Origin: Parasulfuritortus sp049322515
Lineage (GTDB): Bacteria; Pseudomonadota; Gammaproteobacteria; Burkholderiales; Thiobacillaceae
Assembly: GCA_049322515.1 (NCBI GenBank)
Contig: JBMOQW010000025.1
Location: forward strand, 144,397-208,396
Direction: 5' to 3'
DNA: 64,000 nt
Position 1 is the stretch's first letter. Every line of letters starts with the position of its first letter. The notes beneath the pieces were generated by a model. The model had not been told where the DNA came from. It saw nothing but the letters and a program-made list of their open reading frames with translations, and ran no database searches. Shown here piece by piece: positions 35,768 through 46,973 of this stretch. The position numbers were made by a program, and so were the translations under genes.

Positions 35768-35995
35768 TTACTTCTTCTTGATGAAGAAGGTGTACTCGCC
35801 ACCGGCTTCGGCGGAGGACAGCAATTCGTTGCCGGTCTGCTTGGCGAAGGCGGCGAAGTCCTTGACCGAACCCGGGTCGGTGGCAATGATTTTCAGCACT
35901 TGGCCGGAGGTCATTTCGTTCAGGGTCTTTTTAGAGCGCAGGATGGGCAGGGGACAGTTCAAGCCGCGGGCGTCGAGCTCTTTATCGAAGTTCAT
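35768..35995 (-). CDS. tusA: Sulfur carrier protein TusA
   Basis: A 75-residue carrier that takes sulfur as a persulfide on Cys14 in LDARGLNCPLPILRSKK, the diagnostic CPxP motif. LKIIATDPGSVKDFAAFAKQTG is the other conserved part. Its gene lies between rhd and dsrE2, the order of the sulfur-relay cluster in sulfur oxidisers, so it likely serves sulfur oxidation as well as, or rather than, tRNA thiolation. CAAGGAGC precedes the ATG by a few bases. An ATG further upstream is rejected because it would add 26 residues with no match to TusA. Confidence 0.95.
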   Translation of the reverse strand: MNFDKELDARGLNCPLPILRSKKTLNEMTSGQVLKIIATDPGSVKDFAAFAKQTGNELLSSAEAGGEYTFFIKKK

Positions 35996-36129
35996 TTCTG
36001 CTCCTTGTTCACAAAATAAGCATGTGCTGAAAATTAGCCCGCAAACATTAAACCACTTAATGCTCGAATGCAACGGGCGGGAAGGCGCGGCGCGGGCCGA
36101 GGCCCACGCCGCTTGAGGAAGATCAAGAA

Positions 36130-36456
36130 TCAGCGGTTCGTCGCGATGGGCTTGCCGGCGCGTGCCCAGGCGGCGATGCCACCGGAAAGGTTGTGCATAT
36201 TGTCATAGCCCTTGGCCTGCATGAAGGCGCAGGCCTGGGCCGAACGGGCCCCGGACCGGCAGTAGACGACCACCGGCCGGTCCTGGGGAATTTCGTGCGC
36301 CTTGATCGGGAGCAGGTGGAGCGGGATATGGATCGCGCCATCGATGACGCCGGCGGATAACTCGGACTCCGTCCGGACATCGATCAGGTGAATGTCATCC
36401 TTGCGGCCGTGCAAGAATTCGACGTCAACTTCCTTGATACCGTAAGCACCGAACAT
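36130..36456 (-). CDS. rhd: Single-domain rhodanese
   Basis: A 108-residue sulfurtransferase. The active-site loop is VVYCRSGARSAQAC with the catalytic Cys; DIHLIDVRTESELSAGVIDGAIHIP is the first rhodanese signature and LSGGIAAWARAGKP the last. It starts the rhd-tusA-dsrE2 transcript and would load TusA with sulfane sulfur. AGGAG stands 7 bases before the ATG at 36456; a longer reading to 36519 would run through the promoter. Confidence 0.94.
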   Translation of the reverse strand: MFGAYGIKEVDVEFLHGRKDDIHLIDVRTESELSAGVIDGAIHIPLHLLPIKAHEIPQDRPVVVYCRSGARSAQACAFMQAKGYDNMHNLSGGIAAWARAGKPIATNR

Positions 36457-36474
36457 GGGGATCTCCTGGGACAG

Positions 36475-36519
36475 TATATTAGTTGCCACTAATATAAGTG
36501 AAATAGTGCAGTAATTCAA
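36475..36519 (-). promoter_or_regulatory. Promoter and operator of the rhd-tusA-dsrE2 cluster
   Basis: On the minus strand TTGAAT (36514-36519) and TATATT (36491-36496) are 17 bases apart, a good sigma-70 promoter. The -10 lies inside a perfect 9-base dyad, TATATTAGT and ACTAATATA (36475-36483 and 36488-36496, 4-base centre). A dimeric repressor bound there would block RNA polymerase. AT-rich dyads of this sort are used by ArsR-type sulfur sensors, but no regulator gene is adjacent. Confidence 0.72.
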
Positions 36520-36662
36520 TAGGCTATCCCCCGGTCGACGGCCTGCCCGGCGAACCGGCCGACGCCAGGCGTCGACTCCGGTCCGGAATCGCCCACGAAG
36601 GGCGCGGAGTTGCCTGCCGATGGCTTACAATTGACGGATTCATTCAATGTCATTGCCTCGCC

Positions 36663-39290
<2,628 letters not shown>

Positions 39291-39308
39291 CTCGGGAAAG
39301 ACTGCACC

Positions 39309-40970
39309 ATGTTCGGGTTCTTCAAGAAGAAAGCGGATGAAGACGGCGTCCTGACCAATCTGAAGACGGTCTCGCGCTGGATCCAGGAACTGCCCGCGGG
39401 CGACATCTACAGTGCCCAGGAAAAAGTCGTCCAGAACCTGATCCAGTTCAACCACTCGGACAAGGGCTACACCAAGGACCGGCTTCAGGTGCTCATGCAC
39501 CTGGACGAGGAAACGCGGGAGATGCAGGCCTCGCTGTGCCTGCAATACCTGCGCAACGCGCGCATGTCGAAGGCGATCGAGTCCCGCCTGTGGATCGCCA
39601 TCCACGCTTTCTTCTGGGAAATCACCCGCAGCTACCATGCCTTCCTGATGGACTTCGTGGCCAACCCGGGCGGCAGCAAGATCCAGACCTCGATCCCGCT
39701 GATCACCGCGCGCGCCATCCGGGGCTTCGCGGACATCATCAAGTGGCGCTACTTCCGCTACGAGAAGATGGACGAAAAACTCTGGCTGCGCCTGCACAAC
39801 CTGTACCGGATCGCGGAATTCGACAACTTCGTCAACACCCCGGTCACCGTCTACCGGGGCGATGGCCGCCCGCATTCGGCCGGCGAGGAATATGGCCAGG
39901 CCATGCTGCTGGCCCCGTTCGGCAGCGGCAACCTGCTGCCCCGCGAGATCGAAATGATCGACCAATGGCTGGACCACTGGTCGTCCGACATCCGCATCGA
40001 CCCGATCTTCGACCCCGAGCGGCACACCTTCTACGTCGACGTCAGCAAGGGCCACGGCGTCAAGCGCTGCCGCAACCAGGCCTCCGAACCCAACCTGCGC
40101 TTCATTTCCACCCAGCAACTGCTAGCCCGCATCGCAACCATCCGGGAATCGCTCAAAAATGGCGCGGCCCCGGCGTCGCTCGGCCTGACCGAGGATTTCC
40201 GCCTGCCGGAGGGCTATACCCTGCTCAACCAGGTCGAATCGGAATGGTCGCCCCTCGACCAGCGCGACCGCCGGCGCAGCCCCCGGTTGCCACAATCGGG
40301 TCGCTGGAAGGTGCTGCACGGGCTGACCAGCATCTGCTTCGAGGTCAGCAAGGGCGAGAATCACCCGCTTGGACAACCCCAGCTCTCGCCCGAGGAAATC
40401 CTCGACATCAAACTTTATGGATTCGTCACCGAACGCACCAAGGCCCGGCGGGTCGAGATGGCCAGGGAATCCATCCAGCAAAACAAGCAGGAGCTCTGGG
40501 ACCAGCATGATTCCAGCACCACCGGCGTGGGTTTCCGCATCGGGCAGCTCGACAGTCCCTGGGCCAAGGTCGGCAAGCTGGTCGCCGCCGCGCCGGTGGA
40601 GAACAACCAGTGGGTCCTGGGCGTGGTCAGCCGCTTGGCGCGGCACGACACCGGCAGCCGCCTGGTCGGCCTGCGCCTGATGCCGGCGAAATTCGTCCCC
40701 GTCACCCTGAAGCCGGATGTCGCCACGCCCGAACTCGGCTACATCGTCGACGAGCACGACGCACAGCTAGGTGACCAGATCAGCCAGGCCCTGTTGCTGA
40801 CCGATGAGGACGGTACCGAGGAACTGGTGATCGATGGTGCCAGCTACGCCCGCGACCGCACCTACATCCTGCGCCAGGCGCAGCGTGACCACCGGGTGAT
40901 TCGCCTGGGGGCGGTCGAGGAAACCGGTGATGCCTGGCTGCGGGTCGGCTTCACCGTGGTGGCGGTGTAG
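39309..40970 (+). CDS. Conserved hypothetical protein downstream of alaS
   Basis: A 553-residue soluble protein without signal peptide or membrane segment. I do not know its function. It begins MFGFFKKKADEDG and has a helical N-terminal half (AQEKVVQNLIQFNHSDKGY; RSYHAFLMDFVAN). The C-terminal part is richer in beta strands, with DQRDRRRSPRLPQSG near residue 320 that recalls the Arg-rich loop of PilZ c-di-GMP receptors, though the rest of PilZ is not clear, and a final VGLRLMPAKFVPVTLKP. It may be a PilZ-like regulator; confidence in that is low. Its last 20 bases overlap the convergent SPOR gene. Confidence 0.75.
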   Translation: MFGFFKKKADEDGVLTNLKTVSRWIQELPAGDIYSAQEKVVQNLIQFNHSDKGYTKDRLQVLMHLDEETREMQASLCLQYLRNARMSKAIESRLWIAIHAFFWEITRSYHAFLMDFVANPGGSKIQTSIPLITARAIRGFADIIKWRYFRYEKMDEKLWLRLHNLYRIAEFDNFVNTPVTVYRGDGRPHSAGEEYGQAMLLAPFGSGNLLPREIEMIDQWLDHWSSDIRIDPIFDPERHTFYVDVSKGHGVKRCRNQASEPNLRFISTQQLLARIATIRESLKNGAAPASLGLTEDFRLPEGYTLLNQVESEWSPLDQRDRRRSPRLPQSGRWKVLHGLTSICFEVSKGENHPLGQPQLSPEEILDIKLYGFVTERTKARRVEMARESIQQNKQELWDQHDSSTTGVGFRIGQLDSPWAKVGKLVAAAPVENNQWVLGVVSRLARHDTGSRLVGLRLMPAKFVPVTLKPDVATPELGYIVDEHDAQLGDQISQALLLTDEDGTEELVIDGASYARDRTYILRQAQRDHRVIRLGAVEETGDAWLRVGFTVVAV

Positions 40971-41679
40971 CCGCCGCCGCGTCCTCGGCCAGACAACGCC
41001 CGCCGTCCACCGGCGTGGCCCAGGCCGGCAACGCCACCTTCAAGCGATCCAGGCGCCCGGCGTCTTCCGGTGCGCAGCGCAAGCGCGCCGTCAGCAGACT
41101 GGGACGCGGACCGAACTCAGCCTTGGCCAAGCCCTTGCCGCGCAACTGGTCGCGAAACTGGCGGGCCTGGCTCTCGCCGACGAACACCCCCAGGGAGAAG
41201 GCCTGCGCCATCGGGCCCTGGTTGATCGGCAGCACGTCTTTCACCCCGGCCGCCTGGAACCCCTTGATCGCCTTGTCACGCTGGACCGCCTCGTACTCGG
41301 GTGGCCAGAACACCCACCAGCCCAGCTTCTTGTCGAAGCTGTACACGCACTCCGCGGGCCCCAGACCGGCGGAGGTCAACACCTCGCGCAAGGCCACGTA
41401 ACGGTTCTGGTCCAAGCCCTCGAGTTCCAGGCACAGGCTGGGCGGCGAGGCGGCGGGAGCACTGGCCACGACCGGGCGAGCGTCGGTGGCCGGCGCAGCC
41501 GCGGGTGGGGCCACCGGCTCGCGCCACAGGATGATTTTCTCGGCGTTGATCTCGGCCGGTGGCCGGGTGCGGTCGGCAGCGGTCATTTCCATGGCGAACC
41601 CGGCGGCCAGCACCAGTCCATTGATGGCCACAAGCCCCCAGATCAATCGGCGGCCAAACCCAGATCGCGTGCCAGCCAA
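40951..41679 (-). CDS. SPOR-domain-like membrane protein
   Basis: A 242-residue protein with one N-terminal membrane helix (IWGLVAINGLVLAAGFAM), a Pro/Ala-rich linker (about residues 50-80) and a C-terminal domain resembling SPOR: FSLGVFVGESQARQFRDQLRGKGL. SPOR domains bind denuded peptidoglycan at the division site. TTG at 41679 is chosen because GGAGGG lies 6 bases upstream; this start lies inside coaX, giving a 37-base overlap. A TTG at 41646 overlapping the coaX stop is possible too. The order birA-coaX-SPOR is common in betaproteobacteria. Confidence 0.78.
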   Translation of the reverse strand: MAGTRSGFGRRLIWGLVAINGLVLAAGFAMEMTAADRTRPPAEINAEKIILWREPVAPPAAAPATDARPVVASAPAASPPSLCLELEGLDQNRYVALREVLTSAGLGPAECVYSFDKKLGWWVFWPPEYEAVQRDKAIKGFQAAGVKDVLPINQGPMAQAFSLGVFVGESQARQFRDQLRGKGLAKAEFGPRPSLLTARLRCAPEDAGRLDRLKVALPAWATPVDGGRCLAEDAAAATPPPR

Positions 41680-42374
41680 AGCAAACCCTCCAATACCAGT
41701 TGTCGTTCCAGCAGCGTCCCGGACGGCAGCAACGGCGCCAGCTGTGCGGCGTCACCCCCAGTCAGGACCAGCCCGGCCGGTTGGCCAAGCCGGTCCTCCA
41801 GGCGCTGGCGCAAGGCCTGGATCGTGGCCACGTGCGCGGTCAGGGCCCCGGTAGCGATGGCCGACGCGGTCGAGCGTGGAAAGGCTTGCCAATCTCCCGC
41901 CGCTACCGCCAGCCGGGCGGTGCCGCCCGCCAGGGCCTGCCGCATCAAGCTCAGGCCGGGCAGGATCATACCCCCGAGAAACACGCCCTCGCCAGTCAGG
42001 GCGTCCACGGTCAACGCGGTGCCCGCGCTGGCCAGGACGCAGGGGGCAAGACCGCGCCGGTGACAGGCCAGCAGGCCGGCATAGCGATCCGGCCCGAGCT
42101 GCTCGGGCGCCGCATAGTCGTTCACCAGACCGTGGCCACGTGCCGAAGGCCGCAGCCAGTGGGCCGGGCAGCCAGGCAACGCCGCCTTGACCGCGCTGGC
42201 GACCGCCTTGTCGGCCACGCAGGACAGCACTGCGGCGGTCGGGGCATGCGCATGCGCCGCCGCCGCCAGCGTGCCGGTCTCCCCGGTCGGAGCCTGGTCC
42301 GGGCACAGCCATTGGCCGGCATGATGGAACACCCATTTGGTCCGGCTGTTGCCGATATCCACTAGCAGGATCAC
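41643..42374 (-). CDS. coaX: Type III pantothenate kinase
   Basis: Phosphorylates pantothenate, first step of coenzyme A synthesis. The 243-residue protein opens with MILLVDIGNSRTKWV, the phosphate-binding DxGN motif, and has GPDRYAGLLACHRRG and ASAGTALTVDALTGEGVFLGG, where the catalytic Asp lies, and LVLTGGDAAQL. The ATG overlaps the end of birA. Confidence 0.95.
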   Translation of the reverse strand: MILLVDIGNSRTKWVFHHAGQWLCPDQAPTGETGTLAAAAHAHAPTAAVLSCVADKAVASAVKAALPGCPAHWLRPSARGHGLVNDYAAPEQLGPDRYAGLLACHRRGLAPCVLASAGTALTVDALTGEGVFLGGMILPGLSLMRQALAGGTARLAVAAGDWQAFPRSTASAIATGALTAHVATIQALRQRLEDRLGQPAGLVLTGGDAAQLAPLLPSGTLLERQLVLEGLLWLARDLGLAAD

Positions 42375-43342
42375 GCGACCGCCCCCGGTCGCAGGCTGAC
42401 CTCCCCGGCATGGATGGGCTGGACACCGGTGGCCGTCTCGATAAGCAGCACGCCGGCCGTGTCGACGCCCAAGGCGATGCCTTCGACCGGCTCCGTCCCG
42501 CCCAGGACCCGCACCGGCCTGCCCTGCCAGACATGGCGCCCCTGCCAGGACTCGCGCCAGGGCGCGAAGCCGTGCCGGTCGAAATCCTCCAGGACCCGAT
42601 CGAGGCTGGCCAGGATCCGCGCCAGCAATCGGTTGCGGTCGACCTCGGTCGCGATCAGGTCGGACAGTGCGATGGTCGCCGCGTCAGGCAATGAAGGCGC
42701 CGCGCGGACATTGAGGCCAACCCCGATCACCGCCGTGGCATGGCTGAGCATGTCGCCCTGGGTCTCGATCAAGATGCCGGCCAGCTTCGCGCCGCGCGCC
42801 AGGACGTCATTCGGCCATTTCAGGCCCAGGTCGCGCGCGCCCGAAGCTTCCAGGGCCTCGGCCAGGGCGACCCCGATCGCCAGGCTGAGGCCGGACAATG
42901 CGGTGAGTGGCCGATTGAAGCGCCAGAGCAGCGAGAAAGTCAGGCCGGCGCCGGGCGCAGCCAGCCAGGTCCGGCCGCGCCGACCGCGTCCGCCGGTCTG
43001 CCACTCGGCCGCCAGGACGGTCTTGTGTGCCGCCCCCGACGCAGCCTGGGCAAGCAGGCGCGAATTGGTGGAATCACACACCTCTTCCAAGGCCAATCGA
43101 TAGCCCGCCGGCAGGTCCGCGCGCACCGCCTCGGCAGTGAGCCAGCTGCACGGCTCGGCCAGCCGATAACCCCGACCCGGCACGGCATGGATCGCGACGC
43201 CCAGGCTTCGGGCGCGTTCCACCAGATTGTGCACGCTGGCCCGCGAGACATTGAGGTGGCGGGATATCTCGGCACCGGAGCGAAACGCCTCCGCCGAGAG
43301 CTGTCGCAATACCGCGAAGGATTGGGTCCAGGCATCGTCCAT
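42371..43342 (-). CDS. birA: Biotin-[acetyl-CoA-carboxylase] ligase BirA
   Basis: Attaches biotin to carboxylases; with its N-terminal helix-turn-helix (QLSAEAFRSGAEISRHLNVSRASVHN) it can also repress biotin genes. The 323-residue protein has the ligase core AEWQTGGRGRRGRTWLAAPG, LGLKWPNDVLARGAKLAGIL and the small C-terminal barrel ending PIHAGEVSLRPG. Length matches E. coli BirA (321). It overlaps coaX by four bases. Confidence 0.95.
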   Translation of the reverse strand: MDDAWTQSFAVLRQLSAEAFRSGAEISRHLNVSRASVHNLVERARSLGVAIHAVPGRGYRLAEPCSWLTAEAVRADLPAGYRLALEEVCDSTNSRLLAQAASGAAHKTVLAAEWQTGGRGRRGRTWLAAPGAGLTFSLLWRFNRPLTALSGLSLAIGVALAEALEASGARDLGLKWPNDVLARGAKLAGILIETQGDMLSHATAVIGVGLNVRAAPSLPDAATIALSDLIATEVDRNRLLARILASLDRVLEDFDRHGFAPWRESWQGRHVWQGRPVRVLGGTEPVEGIALGVDTAGVLLIETATGVQPIHAGEVSLRPGAVA

Positions 43343-43484
43343 GCAGGCATTCTAACGCGCGCATCCGGGTCGAGCGGCGTGCCGGTGACCCTGCGCCGGG
43401 GCCGGACCGTCGACTTGCCCCGCCCAAACGTGTCGAAATGCGACGTTTGTGGCAAAAATAGGACGAAAATCTTGTTCAAGGGAG

Positions 43485-43513
43485 TTGGTTGTCCCTATTC
43501 CTGTTGCTATGAT
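43485..43513 (+). promoter_or_regulatory. Likely promoter of the HU gene
   Basis: TTGGTT (43485-43490) and TATGAT (43508-43513) with a 17-base spacer, 33 bases before the ATG at 43547. Confidence 0.6.
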
Positions 43514-43546
43514 GAATGCGCTTTTCAGCCCCCTCAGGAGACCTCG

Positions 43547-43843
43547 ATGAACAAAGCAGAACTCGTAGACGCCGTTGCCCAGAAATCCGAACTGACCAAG
43601 GCCGCTGCCGCCAAGGCTGTCGACGCCGTGCTGGCCGCCATCACCGACACCGTCGCCAAGGGCGGTTCCGTCTCCGTGATCGGTTTCGGCACCTTCGAAC
43701 CGCGCAAGCGCGCCGCGCGCAACGGCAAGAACCCGAAGACCGGCGAAGCCATCAAGATTGCCGCCACCACGGTGCCCGCCTTCAAGCCCGGCAAGGCTTT
43801 CAAGGACAAGGTCGCCGCCAAGAAGGCCAGCAAGAAGAAGTAA
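43547..43843 (+). CDS. hup: HU-family DNA-binding protein
   Basis: A 98-residue nucleoid protein. MNKAELVDAVAQKSELTKAAA opens the HU fold, VSVIGFGTFEPRKRAARNGKNP is the arm region that bends DNA, and the Pro in KNPKTGEAIKI intercalates. The C-terminus has an added Lys/Ala tail (KDKVAAKKASKKK), a feature of several betaproteobacterial HU proteins. AGGAG stands 6 bases before the ATG. Confidence 0.96.
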   Translation: MNKAELVDAVAQKSELTKAAAAKAVDAVLAAITDTVAKGGSVSVIGFGTFEPRKRAARNGKNPKTGEAIKIAATTVPAFKPGKAFKDKVAAKKASKKK

Positions 43844-43861
43844 TCGGGGAACCCCATCGAG

Positions 43862-43888
43862 AAAAGGCGCCCACGGGCGCCTTTTTTT
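43862..43888 (+). terminator. Intrinsic terminator of the HU gene
   Basis: AAAAGGCGCCC (43862-43872), 2 bases, GGGCGCC (43875-43881) then seven T, 18 bases after the stop. Confidence 0.92.
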
Positions 43889-43979
43889 CGTCTGTGCGGC
43901 AGCCGCCCGGACGCCATCGGCGCGCACCGAAGGCTATAACTTTGGTTAAACTTCGCGCTTCAGCTTCCCGATAGGCCCT

Positions 43980-45284
43980 ATGACCGCGATCGAGCCCTGC
44001 CCCCCGCATACCGCGCGCCGCCAGCCCCGTGACCAGATCGGCCTGCCAGTCCTGCTGGTGGAGGACCAGCGGGCACTGGCAATGCTCCTGCACCGCATGC
44101 TGCAGGACCGCTGGGGCTGCACGGTGCACATTTGCGCCAGCCTGGCCGAGGTTCGTGCCAGCCTGGCCGAGGGGCATCCCTACCTGGTCGCACTCTGCGA
44201 TCTCAACCTGCCCGACGCCGAGCATGGCGAAGTGATCGACGTGGTCAGTCAGGCCGGGTTGCCGGTCATCGCCATGACCGCGGCGTTCGGCGACGAACTG
44301 CGCGAGGCGATCTTGAAGAAGGGCGTGGTCGATTACGTGCTCAAGGAGAGCATCAATGCCTTCGCCTACGTCTGTGAACTGGTCGGTCGCCTGGCCAAGA
44401 ACCGTGGCATCAAGGTGCTCGCGGTCGACGATTCGCCGAGCATTCGTGCCCTGCTCAAGCACGCGTTGGAAATGTACGGCCTGGATGTCCTGGTCGCCCG
44501 CGACGGTTCCGAGGGCCTGGCCCTGCTGCACCAGCATCCCGATCTCCGGGTCATGCTGGTCGACTATCACATGCCGGTGATGGACGGCTTCAGCCTGACC
44601 ACCGAGGCACGCAAGCTGCGTGGCAAGGACAGCCTGGCGATCATCGGCATCTCGGGCAACGAGGATCCGATGTGCTCGGCCCGGTTCCTCAAGAATGGGG
44701 CCAATGATTTCATCCACAAGCCGTTCCATTTCGAGGAAGTCATCTGCCGGGTGAACCAGAACCTGGAAATGCTCGAGCTGATCGAAACCAACCGGCAGGC
44801 GGCCCACGTCGACTTCCTGACCGGCCTGCGCAATCGCCGGCATTTTTTCCACGCTGGCCGGGACCGCTTCGAACAGGCACGCCAGGCCGGCATGCCGGTG
44901 CAGGTGGCGATGCTCGACATCGATCATTTCAAACAGGTCAATGACCAGTTCGGCCACGAGGGCGGCGATCAGGTCCTGAAAGCCATCGCAAGGGGCCTCG
45001 AGGAAGGCTTCGCCGATCAGTGGCCGGCCCGCCTGGGCGGCGAGGAATTTGCCATCCTGTTCACCGGCATCGCCCCCGAAACCACCCGCGACCGGCTCGA
45101 ACAACTGCGCCAGCGAATCGCCGGCCTGGCCGTCGAGACCACCGCCGGTCCGGCCCGGGTCACGCTCTCGATCGGCCTCGCCCAGGAGGCGACCGGCCCG
45201 CTCGACGACTGGGTACGCTGCGCCGATACCGCCCTCTACCAGGCCAAGCAGGCCGGCCGCGATCGCCTGGTCCTGGCAGCCTGA
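43980..45284 (+). CDS. Double-receiver diguanylate cyclase (REC-REC-GGDEF)
   Basis: A 434-residue cytoplasmic signalling protein. The first receiver (about 20-140) has its phosphoacceptor in ALCDLNLPDA and the Lys in YVLKES; the second (about 145-265) has VDDSPSIRALL, MLVDYHMPVMDG and FIHKPF. The GGDEF domain (about 275-434) has DFLTGLRNRRHFF, LDIDHFKQVNDQFGHEGGDQ and the intact RLGGEEFAIL, so it should make c-di-GMP. The cognate kinase is not adjacent; the next gene encodes a kinase with its own regulator. A TATAAC -10 may lie at 43937-43942. Confidence 0.92.
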   Translation: MTAIEPCPPHTARRQPRDQIGLPVLLVEDQRALAMLLHRMLQDRWGCTVHICASLAEVRASLAEGHPYLVALCDLNLPDAEHGEVIDVVSQAGLPVIAMTAAFGDELREAILKKGVVDYVLKESINAFAYVCELVGRLAKNRGIKVLAVDDSPSIRALLKHALEMYGLDVLVARDGSEGLALLHQHPDLRVMLVDYHMPVMDGFSLTTEARKLRGKDSLAIIGISGNEDPMCSARFLKNGANDFIHKPFHFEEVICRVNQNLEMLELIETNRQAAHVDFLTGLRNRRHFFHAGRDRFEQARQAGMPVQVAMLDIDHFKQVNDQFGHEGGDQVLKAIARGLEEGFADQWPARLGGEEFAILFTGIAPETTRDRLEQLRQRIAGLAVETTAGPARVTLSIGLAQEATGPLDDWVRCADTALYQAKQAGRDRLVLAA

Positions 45285-45347
45285 TCCCGGCCGGTCCATG
45301 GCCGGGCAGGCTGGCCGAAGGCCCGCCATTTGGACGACAATCGGGCC

Positions 45348-46973
45348 ATGCCCGCCATTTCCTGGAAAGTCCTCCTGGCCTTCGGGGTCGCCAGCCTGGC
45401 GCTCGACGCGGTCAGCAACCCGCAGACCGTGCTGCCCCTGGCGCTCGCGCCCTGGACGCCGCCCACCGGCCTGTCCCTGGCCTTCCTGCTCCTGTTCGGA
45501 CTGCATTACGCGCCCTGGCTGATCGCCATCACCATCCTGGTCGGCCTGCCCTGGTATGGCCTGCCCACCGACTGGCTGGCGGCGCTCTGGGCCGCCGTCC
45601 TGCTGATGCTCGGCCTGGCCGGGCTGGCCGCGTGGCTGCGCATGGGCCTCAAGATCAACCCGCGCCTGGAATCCCTGCGCGACCTGTCCTGGTTTCTGAT
45701 CGCCGCGGTCCTTGCGGCCTGGCTGGATGCCGGGGTGCACGTCTTCTCGCGCAGTCCGGAAGCCGCCCCCGACGCCTGGGCCTGGCTGGCCGACCTGGTC
45801 AACTACTGGATCGGCGCCCTGATCCGGGTGCTGGTGGTGGCGCCCCTGGTGATGGCCAACGACTGGACCCGCTGGCGGCGCTGGCAGCCGAACCGGGAGA
45901 TGTTCTTCCAGGCCATCACCATCGGGGTCGCCCTCTGGGTGATCTTCGGCCTGCGCTATACCGACGAATTCAAGTTCTTCTACCTGCTCTTCCTGCCCCT
46001 GATCTGGGTCGCCATGCGCTACGGCCTGTCTGGCGCCACGGCGGCGCTGGCGCTCACCCACCTGGGCCTGAATGCGATTCTGGAATGGCAGGCCCTGCAC
46101 GCCATCACGGTGGTCGAATTCCAGATGTTGATGCTGGGCCTCGCCCTCACCGGTTTGTTCCTGGGCATGACCGTCACCGAGCGGCGCGCCACCGAGGAGC
46201 GCCTGCTCCGGCGCGAAGCCGACCTCAACCAGGCCTTGCGCCTCGCCGCCGCCGGCGAAATGGCACAAGCCTTGGCGCACGAACTCAACCAGCCGCTGTC
46301 GGCCTTGTCGAACTATGCCCAGGCCAGCCGCATGATGCTGGCCAACCTGGACCAGCACGGCCCGTTGCTCGCCGATACCTTGAACAAGATCGCCGACGAG
46401 GCCAACCGGGCCGGCCAGGTGGTGCACCGCCTGCGCGAGTTCTTCCGGGGCGGCACGGTGCGCATGGAACCGTGCGGGGTAGCCGACCTGGTCGAGGAAG
46501 GTATCGCCCCCCTGCGCAAGCGCGCCAGCCGGTTCGGCATCCAGCTCGAGGTGGTGGTGCCCACCAGCCTGCCGGCCGTCTCCGCCGATCGGGTTCAGAT
46601 CGGCACCGTGTTGCTCAACCTGGTCGGCAATGCCATCGATGCGCTGCGCCACAAAGACGACGGCGACCGCCGCATCGAGATCAGTGGCGACGCCTTGCCC
46701 GACACCGGCCTGGTGCGCCTGTGCGTCACCGACAGCGGCCCCGGCATCGCCCAGGAAATCCAGGACCGTCTGTTCCAGCCCTTTGCCACCAGCAAGCCGG
46801 AAGGCATGGGCCTCGGTCTCGCCATCAGCCGGACCCTGGTCGAGGCGCATGGCGGCACCCTGGTGCTCAGCCAGCGTCGACCGACCCGGTTTTGCTTTAC
46901 CCTGCCGATCGAAAGCGCGCCCTCGACGCGCCCGGAACCCCGCCCCCTGTCCAGCGAGCCCCCTCATGCCTGA
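45348..46973 (+). CDS. MASE1-type membrane sensor histidine kinase
   Basis: A 541-residue kinase. About 280 residues form eight membrane segments of MASE1 type (GLSLAFLLLFGLHYAPWLI; AVLAAWLDAGVHV; FFYLLFLPLIWVAMRYGLSGATAALALTH is split over two of them). Then the dimerisation helix with phosphoacceptor His: EMAQALAHELNQPLSALSNY; then the ATPase: LLNLVGNAIDALRH, VTDSGPGIAQEIQDRLF, GMGLGLAISRTLVEAHGG. The form HELNQPL is typical of FixL-like kinases that pair with FixJ-type regulators; one overlaps its end. The ATG at 45348 is used. The signal sensed is unknown. Confidence 0.9.
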   Translation: MPAISWKVLLAFGVASLALDAVSNPQTVLPLALAPWTPPTGLSLAFLLLFGLHYAPWLIAITILVGLPWYGLPTDWLAALWAAVLLMLGLAGLAAWLRMGLKINPRLESLRDLSWFLIAAVLAAWLDAGVHVFSRSPEAAPDAWAWLADLVNYWIGALIRVLVVAPLVMANDWTRWRRWQPNREMFFQAITIGVALWVIFGLRYTDEFKFFYLLFLPLIWVAMRYGLSGATAALALTHLGLNAILEWQALHAITVVEFQMLMLGLALTGLFLGMTVTERRATEERLLRREADLNQALRLAAAGEMAQALAHELNQPLSALSNYAQASRMMLANLDQHGPLLADTLNKIADEANRAGQVVHRLREFFRGGTVRMEPCGVADLVEEGIAPLRKRASRFGIQLEVVVPTSLPAVSADRVQIGTVLLNLVGNAIDALRHKDDGDRRIEISGDALPDTGLVRLCVTDSGPGIAQEIQDRLFQPFATSKPEGMGLGLAISRTLVEAHGGTLVLSQRRPTRFCFTLPIESAPSTRPEPRPLSSEPPHA

